Origin: JAUXEH01 sp965533275
GTDB lineage: Bacteria; Acidobacteriota; Aminicenantia; Aminicenantales; Aminicenantaceae
Length of the DNA stretch: 64,000 nucleotides
Assembly (NCBI GenBank): GCA_965533275.1
Contig: CBESWG010000013.1
Coordinates: 10,957-74,956, forward strand
Direction: 5' to 3'
Every line of letters starts with the position of its first letter. Within the stretch, counting starts at the first letter, position 1. The position numbers and the translations under genes were made by a program. The notes under the pieces are model-generated. The model searched no databases. It was given only the letters and a program-made list of their open reading frames with translations, and had not been told where the DNA came from. Shown piece after piece: positions 27,048 through 35,186 of the stretch.

Positions 27048-27860
27048 ATGGAAATGTTGCGCATGCAGGACAAGCGCTTCAAACGCGCGGTGGTATTCTC
27101 GGTCTCCGTACATGTGCTGCTGTTCATCATGCTCGTGGTCTCCCCCTACTTGCCGAAGCCGAGATCTCAGGATCTGGTCTACTACGTCGAGATGACATCC
27201 TTCGGGGGAGGAGGCCGTCCCGGAGGCGGAGGAGGCGGAGCCCCCGCACAAAAGAGCGAGAGTGCCATGGAAACGAGCGTCCCGGAAAGACAGAGCCTGC
27301 GGGACCTCACGACTCCCCAGAAACTCGAGGAGAACAGCCCTCCGACCATGACCCATCCCGTCGACAAACCCAAAAGAGACAGTACGCCGGCGCCGGAAAA
27401 AAAGGCCGTGATCAAGAAGGCCCAGCCCAGCACCAAGAGCGCCTCCGGTGAGCCGTCGGAAACACCCGGGGGGACCGGCAGCGGAGAGGGCGCCCGCGTG
27501 GGCCTGGGCCTCGGCAGCGGAGAAGGCGGCTTCGGATTCGGCGAGGGGTACGGCGGAGGCGAACTGTCCTCGTTCCCCTACTCCTACTACCTGGCTGAGA
27601 TCCAGAACCGAATCTCCAGCAACTGGCAGACCGCCCTGATCCGGAGCGGCACCACGGGCAACGACTTCTCCGAGGTGCGGTTCCGTATCTTCCGCACCGG
27701 ACGGATCTCCGAGCCGCTGATCCTCCGGTCCAGCGGAAACGCGACCATGAACTCCTCGGCAATCCGAGCACTGCGCAATGCGTCGCCCTTCCCTCCCCTC
27801 CCGCGGGGATACTCCGATGAATTCCTGATCGTCCGACTTTTATTCGAGCACAACCGATGA
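27048..27860 (+). CDS. tolA: TolA/TonB-family energy transducer with TonB C-terminal domain
   Basis: 270 aa. One N-terminal membrane helix (AVVFSVSVHVLLFIMLVVS, about 14-32) with the His-bearing SVSVH motif of TonB/TolA that contacts TolQR. The middle is a Gly-rich run (51-65), a Pro/Lys/Ser stretch, and a second Gly-rich run. It replaces the long helical domain of E. coli TolA. The C-terminal about 85 residues (YLAEIQNRISSNWQT... FLIVRLLFEHN) are a TonB_C-type domain. It should link the TolQR motor to TolB/Pal. Its stop overlaps the tolB start (ATGA). Confidence 0.88.
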   Translation: MEMLRMQDKRFKRAVVFSVSVHVLLFIMLVVSPYLPKPRSQDLVYYVEMTSFGGGGRPGGGGGGAPAQKSESAMETSVPERQSLRDLTTPQKLEENSPPTMTHPVDKPKRDSTPAPEKKAVIKKAQPSTKSASGEPSETPGGTGSGEGARVGLGLGSGEGGFGFGEGYGGGELSSFPYSYYLAEIQNRISSNWQTALIRSGTTGNDFSEVRFRIFRTGRISEPLILRSSGNATMNSSAIRALRNASPFPPLPRGYSDEFLIVRLLFEHNR

Positions 27861-29161
27861 AAAAAACAACTCTTTGTCTCCTCCTATTTATCGTATGCGG
27901 ATGGGGTTCAGCAGCGCTGTACGCCCAACGGGAAGTGGTGATGCACATACGGGAGGGCGTGCCTGTCATCCCGGTCGCCATCCCCGCATTCATCGCGACG
28001 GATTCCTCTGATGCGGCCCAGGCGGCAGCCCGGACGCTCCGGGACGTTGTCAATGCGGACCTGGAATACAGCCGGATCTTCAAGCCCATCCAGGAAACCC
28101 ACTACCGCTACCTGCGCCGCCCCCTGAATCCCGAACAGATCTTCTTCAAGGACTGGGAAGAGCTCCAGGCCAACCTGCTCATCGTGGGAGTGGTGAGGCA
28201 GGGAGAGCAGGCGGGCACGTTCCAGTTCGACGGCAAACTCTATGATATCAAATCCGAGAGGCTCATCATCGGGAAGAGCTACACCGCGGAAACCGGGCTG
28301 ACCCGCCTGGTGGCCCACAAATTTGCGGATGAGCTCATGCAGGTATACGGAGAGCCTCCGATGTTCACCACCAAGATCGTGTTCTGCTCCAACCGTGACG
28401 GCAACTGGGAACTCTATATGATGGACTACGACGGCCACAACCAGACCCGGCTGACGTTCAACACCTTCGAAGACTACATGCCGGCCTGGTCTGCCGATGG
28501 CCGGCGCATCGCCTACACCTCCTTCGAGGGCGGCGCGGCGCGGCTCTTTCTCCTCCACCCCTATGAGGGCCGACGCGAACTCGTCTTCGATCAGGGCACC
28601 AGCTTCAGCCCCAATTTTTCGCCGGACGACAGGTGGCTGGCCTTCTGCTCTCAGGAGGACAAGTCCAACACGGATATCTATGTGGCGTCCAGCGACGGCA
28701 AGAATCCCCGCCGCATCACCTTCAGCAAGGCCGCCGATACGGCGCCCACCTGGTCCCCGACCAGCCGGGAGATCGCATTCACATCAGACCGACTGGGCAA
28801 TCCCCACATCTTCATAATGGACCGTGAGGGTTCCAACGTCCGCCGCGTGAGCTTCGGCGGGACCTATCATGACGGCCCAGCCTGGGCGCCCACCGGAGAC
28901 CGCATCGTCTACGTCAGCCGCGTGGAGTCCGTGTTCGACATGTATGTCCTGGACCTCAGGTCGAACGAGATCATGAAACTCACAGAGGGCTATGCCCGCA
29001 ACGAATTCCCCTGCTGGTCCCCGGACGGGCGCCACCTCATTTTTCAGTCCAACCGGTACGGCAGCAACAATCAGGTCTTCTCCGTCGATTATGACGGGAA
29101 AAACATCCGTCAGCTCACCTCCGCGGGCCAGAACAAGCTCCCGGACTGGGCCCGAAAATAG
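27857..29161 (+). CDS. tolB: Tol-Pal system protein TolB
   Basis: 434 aa with a signal peptide (1-22, ending LYAQ). The N-terminal D1 domain (about 25-160) resembles the PIVPVAIPAF... SRIF region of TolB. The remainder is a six-bladed beta-propeller with repeated units such as FCSNRDGNWELYMMDYDG, SPDDRWLAFCSQED, ITFSKAADTAPTWSP and FQSNRYGSNNQVFSVDYDG. TolB binds Pal through its propeller and TolA through its N-terminus. It starts in an ATGA overlap with tolA. A new promoter lies after its stop. Confidence 0.94.
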   Translation: MKKTTLCLLLFIVCGWGSAALYAQREVVMHIREGVPVIPVAIPAFIATDSSDAAQAAARTLRDVVNADLEYSRIFKPIQETHYRYLRRPLNPEQIFFKDWEELQANLLIVGVVRQGEQAGTFQFDGKLYDIKSERLIIGKSYTAETGLTRLVAHKFADELMQVYGEPPMFTTKIVFCSNRDGNWELYMMDYDGHNQTRLTFNTFEDYMPAWSADGRRIAYTSFEGGAARLFLLHPYEGRRELVFDQGTSFSPNFSPDDRWLAFCSQEDKSNTDIYVASSDGKNPRRITFSKAADTAPTWSPTSREIAFTSDRLGNPHIFIMDREGSNVRRVSFGGTYHDGPAWAPTGDRIVYVSRVESVFDMYVLDLRSNEIMKLTEGYARNEFPCWSPDGRHLIFQSNRYGSNNQVFSVDYDGKNIRQLTSAGQNKLPDWARK

Positions 29162-29186
29162 CAGAGACTCGGATATATTTAGATAT

Positions 29187-29217
29187 TTGACATAAAAAAT
29201 GTTACATAGTATATAAT
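29187..29217 (+). promoter_or_regulatory. Internal promoter ahead of pal
   Basis: Perfect TTGACA (29187-29192). TATATA at 29210 gives 17-bp spacing; overlapping TATAAT (29212-29217) gives 19. It lies in the 108-bp AT-rich gap between tolB and pal and would boost pal and the downstream genes. Confidence 0.75.
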
Positions 29218-29269
29218 GTTTCAAATACATGAGAAGATACGACATTCAATCCCACCCAAAGGAGAAATC

Positions 29270-29818
29270 ATGAAAAAACTTCTCATCCTGTCAATTGCAT
29301 TCCTTTTAGTCTTTTCGTTTGTGAGTTCCTGTAAGAAGAAGGTCGAGCAGGCCCCGCCTCCACCGCCCCAGGTCAAAGAACAGCCCGCGCCTGTAAAGGT
29401 GGAACAGCCCCCGGCCAAGGAACCAGTGCTCACAGAAGAAGAGATCTTCGAACGCAAAACACTGGAAGAAATCAACGCCGAAAAACCCATGGGAATGATC
29501 CATTTCGATTATGACAAGTTTTTCATCCGCGATGACGCCAAGTCTACTCTGGAAGGCAATGCCGCGTTCCTGAAAAAGTGGAGATCCGTCAAGGTCCTGA
29601 TCGAGGGTCACTGCGACGAGAGAGGCACGGAAGAATACAACCTGGCACTGGGTGAGAAGCGCGCCAAGAGCGCATACGACTACCTGATCTCGCTGGGCAT
29701 CTCCTCCGACAGGATCAAGATCATTTCCTACGGAAAAAGCCAGCCCGCCGACATGGGACATAACGAGATCGCCTGGCAGAAGAACCGGCGCGGGCAATTC
29801 ACGGTCATAGAAAAATAG
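29270..29818 (+). CDS. pal: Peptidoglycan-associated lipoprotein Pal
   Basis: 182 aa from the ATG at 29270, which has AAAGGAG upstream; 18 further upstream codons are in frame but lack an SD. Lipoprotein signal with lipobox FVSSC. A Pro-rich linker (APPPPPQVKEQPAPVK) leads to an OmpA-like domain (about 80-182): MIHFDYDKFFIRDDAKSTLE, then VLIEGHCDERGTEEYNLALGEKRA, the DAP-peptidoglycan-binding motif. It anchors the outer membrane to the wall and interacts with TolB. Confidence 0.95.
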   Translation: MKKLLILSIAFLLVFSFVSSCKKKVEQAPPPPPQVKEQPAPVKVEQPPAKEPVLTEEEIFERKTLEEINAEKPMGMIHFDYDKFFIRDDAKSTLEGNAAFLKKWRSVKVLIEGHCDERGTEEYNLALGEKRAKSAYDYLISLGISSDRIKIISYGKSQPADMGHNEIAWQKNRRGQFTVIEK

Positions 29819-29828
29819 AACAGCCTTC

Positions 29829-30710
29829 ATGCTGAAGCGGATCTTTTCCGGTCTGGTCGTATTCTCCCTTTGCACCGCCCTCCCGCTGGAGGCTCAAAGG
29901 GAGAAGAAAACCTATGAGCTCATCTACCAGGACGTCCAGGCACTCAAGCAGCAGCTCCTGGAACTGAACCAGCGAGTACAGCAGAACGGCGATGACATCC
30001 AGACCCTTGCCCAGCAGCTGACGGAGATCCTGCGCCTTTCCCGGGATTCCCGCGCGGAATTCATCCGATTCCAGACCGAGCAGAAAGACCTCCCCGCACA
30101 ATACCGGATCCTGCTGCAGCGCTATGACGGGATCCGGGCGGATCTTTCCCGGATCACCGAGATGCTGATCGAGATCCAGCATGCCGCACCCCTTCCGGGA
30201 GAAACCGAAGAAGATCAGGCAGATCCCGAACAGCCCCCTCCAGAACAGGAGACCTCCGCTGAGACGGGGGGAGGACAAGAAGCGGAGGAGCCCGTACAGA
30301 GGCCGCCGACAACACCGCCGCCCAACCTGTCGCCCCAGGAACTCTACACCATGGCCCGATCCGATTACCTGAAGGGGAACTTCCAGCTGGCCATCGAAGG
30401 ATTCGGCATGTATCGGGAGCATTTCACCGACAGCCCCCTGGTGGATAACGCCCTGTACTGGATCGGCGAATGCTACTTCAGCCAGGAAAAATACGAGGAC
30501 GCCATCACCCAGTTCAATGACCTGATCCTGAGCTATCCCGATTCCGACAAGATCGCGGCCGCATATTTGAAGAAGGGCATCGGCCTATCCCAGTTGGGAA
30601 GGACGGACGAGGCCCTGGCCGTGCTCAAGCTGATGGTGAATAAGTTTCCGCTGGAGGACGAGGCCAAGATCGCCCAACAAAAAATCCAAGAACTGGAAAA
30701 ACGACAATGA
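29829..30710 (+). CDS. cpoB: Cell division coordinator CpoB (YbgF)
   Basis: 293 aa. Signal peptide (1-22), then a coiled-coil N-terminal region with Gln-rich heptads (DVQALKQQLLELNQRVQQNGDDIQTLAQQL), a Pro/Glu/Thr linker around 118-165, and a C-terminal TPR domain (LYTMARSDYLKGNFQLAIEGFGMYREHF, ALYWIGECYFSQEKYEDAITQFNDLI, AAAYLKKGIGLSQLGRTDEALAVLKLMV). CpoB couples outer-membrane constriction to septal wall synthesis via TolA and PBP1B. It ends in a 4-nt overlap with ssb. Confidence 0.92.
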   Translation: MLKRIFSGLVVFSLCTALPLEAQREKKTYELIYQDVQALKQQLLELNQRVQQNGDDIQTLAQQLTEILRLSRDSRAEFIRFQTEQKDLPAQYRILLQRYDGIRADLSRITEMLIEIQHAAPLPGETEEDQADPEQPPPEQETSAETGGGQEAEEPVQRPPTTPPPNLSPQELYTMARSDYLKGNFQLAIEGFGMYREHFTDSPLVDNALYWIGECYFSQEKYEDAITQFNDLILSYPDSDKIAAAYLKKGIGLSQLGRTDEALAVLKLMVNKFPLEDEAKIAQQKIQELEKRQ

Positions 30711-31186
30711 GAGATGTCAACAGCTTCAATCGGGTCATTTTGATAGGACGCCTGGGCCAGAATCCTGAGCTCCGGTACATCCCCCAGACGGACAGGGCCG
30801 TCGCCAATTTTTCCCTGGCCACCAACGAACGCGCCTTCAACCCCGGCGGCGGCGACAGCGAGATCAAGACCGAGTGGCACCGGATCGTCTCATGGGGCAA
30901 ACAGGCGGAATTCTGCGAGAAGTACCTGGTAAAAGGAAAACAGATCCTGGTAGAGGGCCGCCTGCGAACGGAAAAGTGGCAGGACCGGGACGGCAATCAA
31001 CGAACTACAACGAAGGTGCATGCAATATCCATCACGCTGTTGGGACGGCGCGATGAGGGCGGCGGAGGCGAGGGCTTCGGCGGACCTTCAAGCGGCACCG
31101 AAAGCTTCCCCTCCGAATCATCAATTTCATCATCTAAGGCTATGCCGGACATCCAACCCAACGATGACGATGATGTCCCCTTCTGA
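30707..31186 (+). CDS. ssb: Single-stranded DNA-binding protein
   Basis: 159 aa. OB-fold about 1-110 (FNRVILIGRLGQNPELRYIPQTDRAVANFSLATN; WHRIVSWGKQAEFCEKYLVKGKQILVEGRLRTEKWQDRDGNQR), a Gly/Ser-rich linker, and the acidic protein-docking tail ending DDDDVPF. It coats ssDNA and recruits repair and replication partners such as RecJ, encoded at 41282-42991. Attachment to the tol-pal operon is unusual but seen directly: it overlaps cpoB by 4 nt, and the next gene starts inside its 3' end. Confidence 0.95.
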   Translation: MRDVNSFNRVILIGRLGQNPELRYIPQTDRAVANFSLATNERAFNPGGGDSEIKTEWHRIVSWGKQAEFCEKYLVKGKQILVEGRLRTEKWQDRDGNQRTTTKVHAISITLLGRRDEGGGGEGFGGPSSGTESFPSESSISSSKAMPDIQPNDDDDVPF

Positions 31187-31556
31187 TCCTCCTGACAAAA
31201 AGACTTTTTGCAGTCGGGTCCAGGAAGACGTCCGTCCCTGGGGAAAATTTCGCTCCTTCCCCCATGACCAGGCCAGCAGCCTGAAGATCATCACTGTTTC
31301 GCCGGGAGGAGTCCTGTCCCTGCAGTATCACAATCAACGCAGTGAGTTCTGGATCGTCCTGGATCGTGGGCTCGAGGTCACCGTGGCCGACCGAACCTGG
31401 AGCCCCCGGCCCGACGAGGAGATCTTCATTCCGGTCAAAGCCCCGCATCGTGTTCGCAATACAGGCGACAGGGCCGCACGTATCATGGAGATCTGGCTGG
31501 GGGATTCCAGCGAAGAAGACATCGTCCGGATCGAAGACGCGTACGGCCGTTCCTGA
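31173..31556 (+). CDS. Small cupin-domain protein (mannose-6-phosphate isomerase type II C-terminal-like)
   Basis: About 127 aa. It fits the type II phosphomannose isomerase cupin (VRPWGKFRSFPHD... LKIITVSPGGVLSLQYHNQRSEFWIVLDRGLEVTV... FIPVKAPHRVRNTG), with the metal-type HNQRSEFW and PxxxPHRV motifs. The usual GDP-mannose pyrophosphorylase half is absent, so it is a stand-alone cupin; sugar-phosphate isomerase activity is plausible but not certain. Possible ATGs are 31164, 31170 and 31173, all inside ssb; none has a strong SD. Its stop abuts that of the convergent ptsI with no gap. Confidence 0.78.
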   Translation: MSPSDPPDKKTFCSRVQEDVRPWGKFRSFPHDQASSLKIITVSPGGVLSLQYHNQRSEFWIVLDRGLEVTVADRTWSPRPDEEIFIPVKAPHRVRNTGDRAARIMEIWLGDSSEEDIVRIEDAYGRS

Positions 31557-33329
31557 TCAAGCCGAGGGATACTCACCCCCCATGAGCAGGGCGGTGGGGT
31601 GTTTGACAAGGACACTTTCCAGGATATGCTCCTCGATCTCCTGGGCGGTCCCCAGGGTCAGGGCCCTGTGGACGATCTTCCTGGCTGTAGCATGATCGAT
31701 CGAACGCAGGACCCGTTTGATCCTCGGGATGAATATGGGATTCATACTGAAGTTCTTAAGGCCCAGGCCCAGCAGAACGATGGCGGAAAGGGGATCGGCC
31801 GCCATCTCTCCGCACACCGTGACCTCCTTGCCCGCCTTCCTGGCCGAATCGATGATGAATTTCAACAGCCTCAATACCGAGGGGTGCATCGGCTTGAATA
31901 GATAGGAGACGAGTTCGTTGGAACGATCCACGGCCAGACAATACTGGATCAGGTCGTTGGTGCCGATACTGAGATAATCCACCTCCCGGACGATCTTGTC
32001 CGTGATGGCCGCGGCGGCCGGCACTTCGATCATTACGCCCAGGGGGATATTTTCATCGAATGCGATCCCTTCCTGCCTGAGTTCGCCCTGGACCTCGCGA
32101 AGCAGGATCTTCACCTCCTGCACCTCTTCCAGCTCGGTGATCATGGGGATGAGGATACGGACATTCTCGGTCACGCTGGCGCGCAGGATGGCCCTGAGCT
32201 GGACTTTGAATATTACTCTGTCTCGGAGGGAGAAGCGGATGGCGCGCAGCCCCAGCGCTGGATTCGGCTCCTTCTCGATCTGCAGCTGAGGAAGGTTCTT
32301 CTCACCGCCGATGTCGATGGTGCGGATGGTGACCGGCAGGGGAGCTGCCTGTTGGGCAAGCTGTGAGTAGATCCTGTAATGGTCCTCCTCATCGGGCAGT
32401 TTGGCGCTCTGAAAATAGATGAACTCAGAGCGAAACAGGCCGATCCCCTCCGCACCCATGGACTGTGCGACCTTGACCTCTTCGGGAAGCTCGATGTTGG
32501 CAAGGGGAACGAAGCGGACACCATCCAGTGTTCGAGCCTCCAGGGTGGCCGTCTTCTGCAGCTCCTGGCGGTAGTCATCGTACTTCTTTTTCTTTCCGAT
32601 GAACTCCCGCCGGATGGCCAGCGGCGGATTGATGATCACTTCGCCGTCTATCCCATCCACGATCAGAGTGTCCCCGTCCTTGACATTGTGTGTGATGTTC
32701 CGCAGGCCCATCACCGTGGGGATATTCAGGGAACGCGCAAGGATGGCAGTATGCGAGGTGGTGCCCCCCACATCCAGAGCTACCGCCAGCACGTTTCCCC
32801 GGCTCAAACGAGAGGCGGCTTCAGAAGGGAGCAGGTCGTGTGCCACCAGGATCCGGTCCTTCCCGTCCTCCTTCTTAGGGGTCTCGGTCTGCTGCAGGTT
32901 CAGGTAGACCTTGGACAACACGTCGGTCACATCATACTTTCGCTCTTTGAGGTAATCATCGGATATGGAATCGAATATGGTCATGTAATGGCTGTGCAGC
33001 TGTGTGATGGCCCACTCAGAGCGGGACAGGCCCTCCTCGACCCTGGTCCTCAAGCCCTGGATCAAAGACTTGTCCTCCAGGATCATCAGGTGGGATTCGA
33101 AGATGAATGAATGTTCCTCACCCAGCTGCTTCCCGACTTTTTCTTTGATCAGGACGAGCTGTTTACGGGTTCGATCGAGAGCAGTCTGCAATCGTCCGAG
33201 TTCCTGAGTGACCTGATCGGCCCGGATGCTCTCTTCACGGGCAGAAAAAACAACCTTTTCTGTGAGGCGTACCTCACCGGTCGCAATCCCGGGGGAAACT
33301 CCGGTCCCTCTCAGCCGATAGTAATCCAT
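31557..33329 (-). CDS. ptsI: Phosphoenolpyruvate-protein phosphotransferase (PTS enzyme I)
   Basis: 590 aa, full length. N-terminal swivelling and HPr-binding domain with the phosphorylated His193 in GGTTSHTAILAR. The C-terminal PEP-binding TIM barrel has EGIGLFRSEFIYF, TIRTIDIGGEKNLPQL, LGLRAIRFSL, VMIEVPAAAAITD, IGTNDLIQYCLAVDR and VTVCGEMAADPL with the catalytic Cys. It takes phosphate from PEP and passes it to HPr (6 nt upstream on the same strand). No EIIB/EIIC genes are near, so the chain is probably regulatory. Confidence 0.96.
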   Translation of the reverse strand: MDYYRLRGTGVSPGIATGEVRLTEKVVFSAREESIRADQVTQELGRLQTALDRTRKQLVLIKEKVGKQLGEEHSFIFESHLMILEDKSLIQGLRTRVEEGLSRSEWAITQLHSHYMTIFDSISDDYLKERKYDVTDVLSKVYLNLQQTETPKKEDGKDRILVAHDLLPSEAASRLSRGNVLAVALDVGGTTSHTAILARSLNIPTVMGLRNITHNVKDGDTLIVDGIDGEVIINPPLAIRREFIGKKKKYDDYRQELQKTATLEARTLDGVRFVPLANIELPEEVKVAQSMGAEGIGLFRSEFIYFQSAKLPDEEDHYRIYSQLAQQAAPLPVTIRTIDIGGEKNLPQLQIEKEPNPALGLRAIRFSLRDRVIFKVQLRAILRASVTENVRILIPMITELEEVQEVKILLREVQGELRQEGIAFDENIPLGVMIEVPAAAAITDKIVREVDYLSIGTNDLIQYCLAVDRSNELVSYLFKPMHPSVLRLLKFIIDSARKAGKEVTVCGEMAADPLSAIVLLGLGLKNFSMNPIFIPRIKRVLRSIDHATARKIVHRALTLGTAQEIEEHILESVLVKHPTALLMGGEYPSA

Positions 33330-33335
33330 TGCACT

Positions 33336-33605
33336 CTATTCTTCTTCCTGGAAGCGATCCTCGATCAGGTCTACCAGTGCCGTCATAGCCAGGCTTTCGT
33401 CGCGGCCGGAGGTCCTCAATGTGATCTCGGATCCCTGCGTGGCCGCCAGGGTCAGGATCCCCAGGATGCTCTTCCCGTCGATCTCACTGCCGTCCTTTTC
33501 GATCTTCACGGAGGATTCAAACCGGTTCGCCAGGTTGACCAACTTGACAGCGGCTCTGGCATGAAGCCCCAGCCTATTCCTGATTGTCACGGTTCTTGTT
33601 GTCAT
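33336..33605 (-). CDS. ptsH: Phosphocarrier protein HPr
   Basis: 89 aa. His15 in RLGLHARAA is the EI phosphorylation site; Ser46 in GKSILGILTLAA is the HprK-type regulatory site, both at their canonical positions. Phospho-His HPr passes phosphate to EIIA proteins; phospho-Ser HPr is the regulatory form. Presence of Ser46 together with hprK (35187-36104) makes Ser control conceivable. It sits between EIIA(Man) and ptsI with short gaps. Confidence 0.96.
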   Translation of the reverse strand: MTTRTVTIRNRLGLHARAAVKLVNLANRFESSVKIEKDGSEIDGKSILGILTLAATQGSEITLRTSGRDESLAMTALVDLIEDRFQEEE

Positions 33606-33620
33606 GATTCCTCAGAATGC

Positions 33621-34025
33621 TCAACTGCGTGCTTTCAAGAGAGCGCTTGCCAAGTGTATGTTTTTCTGCCCCTGTTCCACGACTTTTCTGGCGACCTCTT
33701 TCAAATTATAGCTGCGCTGCAGAGACACAAATTTGATGAGCATCGGCAAGTTCACCCCCGTGATGATCTCCACTTGGCCATCCTTCAGGAAAGTAAAGCT
33801 CAGGTTCGATGGTGTGCCCCCGAACATGTCTGTGAAGATCAGGACTCCATTCTTCTGGTCCACCCTTTTCAGTGATTGGTTGATCTTGCTCTTGGACTCC
33901 TCGACATCATCGTACCATCCGATGGAGATGGCCTCTATGTTTACCGCCTCACCGAGGATGATGTTAAGTGCGTTCAGAAGTTCTGCGCCCAGTTTTCCGT
34001 GCGATACAATAATGCCACCGATCAT
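33621..34025 (-). CDS. PTS EIIA of the mannose/fructose family
   Basis: 134 aa from the ATG at 34025, which follows GGAG at suitable spacing; an in-frame ATG at 34076 adds an unlikely N-terminus. His9 in GIIVSHGKLG is the phosphorylation site; GVLIFTDMFGGTPSNLS is the characteristic dimer-interface motif. In a transport PTS this would hand phosphate to EIIB(Man), but no EIIB, IIC or IID is encoded here, so a signalling role is more likely. It heads a separate unit with HPr and EI, behind its own promoter and a 5-bp-stem leader hairpin (34039-34053). Confidence 0.92.
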   Translation of the reverse strand: MIGGIIVSHGKLGAELLNALNIILGEAVNIEAISIGWYDDVEESKSKINQSLKRVDQKNGVLIFTDMFGGTPSNLSFTFLKDGQVEIITGVNLPMLIKFVSLQRSYNLKEVARKVVEQGQKNIHLASALLKARS

Positions 34026-34078
34026 CTCATCACTCCAAGGGACTTTCGGTCCCGTTCTCCATGGGGCTGCTCGCACTA

Positions 34079-34107
34079 TTTTTACATAAATCCGTGCTCA
34101 TTATCAA
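34079..34107 (-). promoter_or_regulatory. Probable promoter for EIIA(Man)-ptsH-ptsI
   Basis: Minus strand TTGATA (34107-34102), 17-bp spacer, TAAAAA (34084-34079). Downstream, the leader has a perfect hairpin GGGAC-CGAAA-GTCCC (34053-34039) before GGAG and the ATG at 34025. Confidence 0.55.
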
Positions 34108-34109
34108 GC

Positions 34110-34289
34110 CAGCCAACCTCCCCCCATCTCTCCACCCCAACCACCGCCATCCTTCCTCCCCAACCTCCCGCCTTAAAGGGAATGGGGAGGGGGCGGGAGA
34201 GGGGACTTTCAGCAGAGATCGGCGCCTCTGCGGAGAGACTATGCCGCAAACTTGATCGGGGGGGGATCCCCACTGGCGGGAGGTTGGGG
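34110..34289 (-). repeat. Dispersed G-rich repeat, copy 2 (inverted), with an opposed fragment
   Basis: Reading the minus strand, CCCTTTAAGGCGGGAGG is followed by GGTTGG-type units at 23-24 bp steps down to about 34110. An opposed fragment on the plus strand gives a perfect 15-bp inverted pair: CCCCAACCTCCCGCC (34158-34172) and GGCGGGAGGTTGGGG (34275-34289). The element fills the gap between rapZ and the EIIA gene (34026-34308), which has no ORF of note. Confidence 0.75.
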
Positions 34290-34308
34290 CTGCTCGAGAC
34301 GAATCGGG

Positions 34309-35184
34309 CTATTTGAAGATATCCCGGTGATTGACCTGGACCTTGAACGTCATTTCCTTGAGATGATCGCCCAGGACCTCTGACAGCGTCACGGACCTGT
34401 GCTTCCCTCCGGTACATCCCACGGCGATCGTGACATAACTCTTGCCTTCCTCGACAAAATTGGGCATGAGATATTCAACAAATCGGAACATCTCCTTAAT
34501 GAAACCCTTGGTCTCGGGTGCCTCCAGCACGTACTTGCGCACCTGGGCGTTTTTTCCAGTCTTATCTCTAAGGGCATCGACGTAAAACGGGTTGGGCAGG
34601 AATCGCGTATCCAAAACGATGTCGGAATCCAGGGGGAGTCCGTATTTGTATCCGAAGCTGACCACGACCACCTGCATCTTGGCCGAAGACTGCTCAACGA
34701 ATCTGCGAGTCAGGATCTTTTTCAGGTCATTGATATTCGTGTCGGTGGTGTTGATGACCTCGTCCGACATGTTCTTGATCTCCGCCAGTTGCTTCCTCTC
34801 CAAAGCAATGCTGTCCCGGATGGATCCGCTCTCCTTAATGGGATGCGGGCGGCGGCTCTCGCTGAATCTCTTGATCAGGGTCTCATCAGAGGCATCGAGG
34901 AAGATGACACGTGGATTGATCTCTTGGCGTATGCCACTCAGAACCTTTGGGAATTCGGCCAGGAACGATGCTTCCCTGATATCCAGGGTCAACGCGACCT
35001 TCTCGATCTCGACCTCCCTGCGCTTCCACAGGTCGACAAAACTGGGGATCAGTTTTGCGGGCAGGTTATCCAGGCAATAATACCCAAAATCCTCCAGAAA
35101 TCGACTGACGGAGGTCTTCCCAGATCCGGAGAGACCGGTGATGATCAAGAATCGGTCGTCCAGCACTCTTTTCACATGAACCAT
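34309..35184 (-). CDS. rapZ: RNase adapter / nucleotide-binding protein RapZ (YvcJ family)
   Basis: 291 aa. Walker A GLSGSGKTS near 17-25, then FLEDFGYYCLDNLPAKLIP, the YvcJ/RapZ signature. The C-terminal domain has VDTRFLPNPFYVDALRDKTG and GCTGGKHRSV, where E. coli RapZ binds GlmZ sRNA and GlcN6P. In enterobacteria RapZ targets RNase E; in other phyla it is a P-loop protein linked to the PTS and HprK. The gene is 2 nt from hprK, as in many bacteria where rapZ sits beside PTS regulators. Confidence 0.94.
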   Translation of the reverse strand: MVHVKRVLDDRFLIITGLSGSGKTSVSRFLEDFGYYCLDNLPAKLIPSFVDLWKRREVEIEKVALTLDIREASFLAEFPKVLSGIRQEINPRVIFLDASDETLIKRFSESRRPHPIKESGSIRDSIALERKQLAEIKNMSDEVINTTDTNINDLKKILTRRFVEQSSAKMQVVVVSFGYKYGLPLDSDIVLDTRFLPNPFYVDALRDKTGKNAQVRKYVLEAPETKGFIKEMFRFVEYLMPNFVEEGKSYVTIAVGCTGGKHRSVTLSEVLGDHLKEMTFKVQVNHRDIFK

Positions 35185-35186
35185 CC

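Noticed and set aside
34120..34205. Possible CRISPR array in the repeat-rich gap
   Set aside because: Units are contiguous and diverged at a 23-24-bp period without unique spacers, and no cas genes are near.
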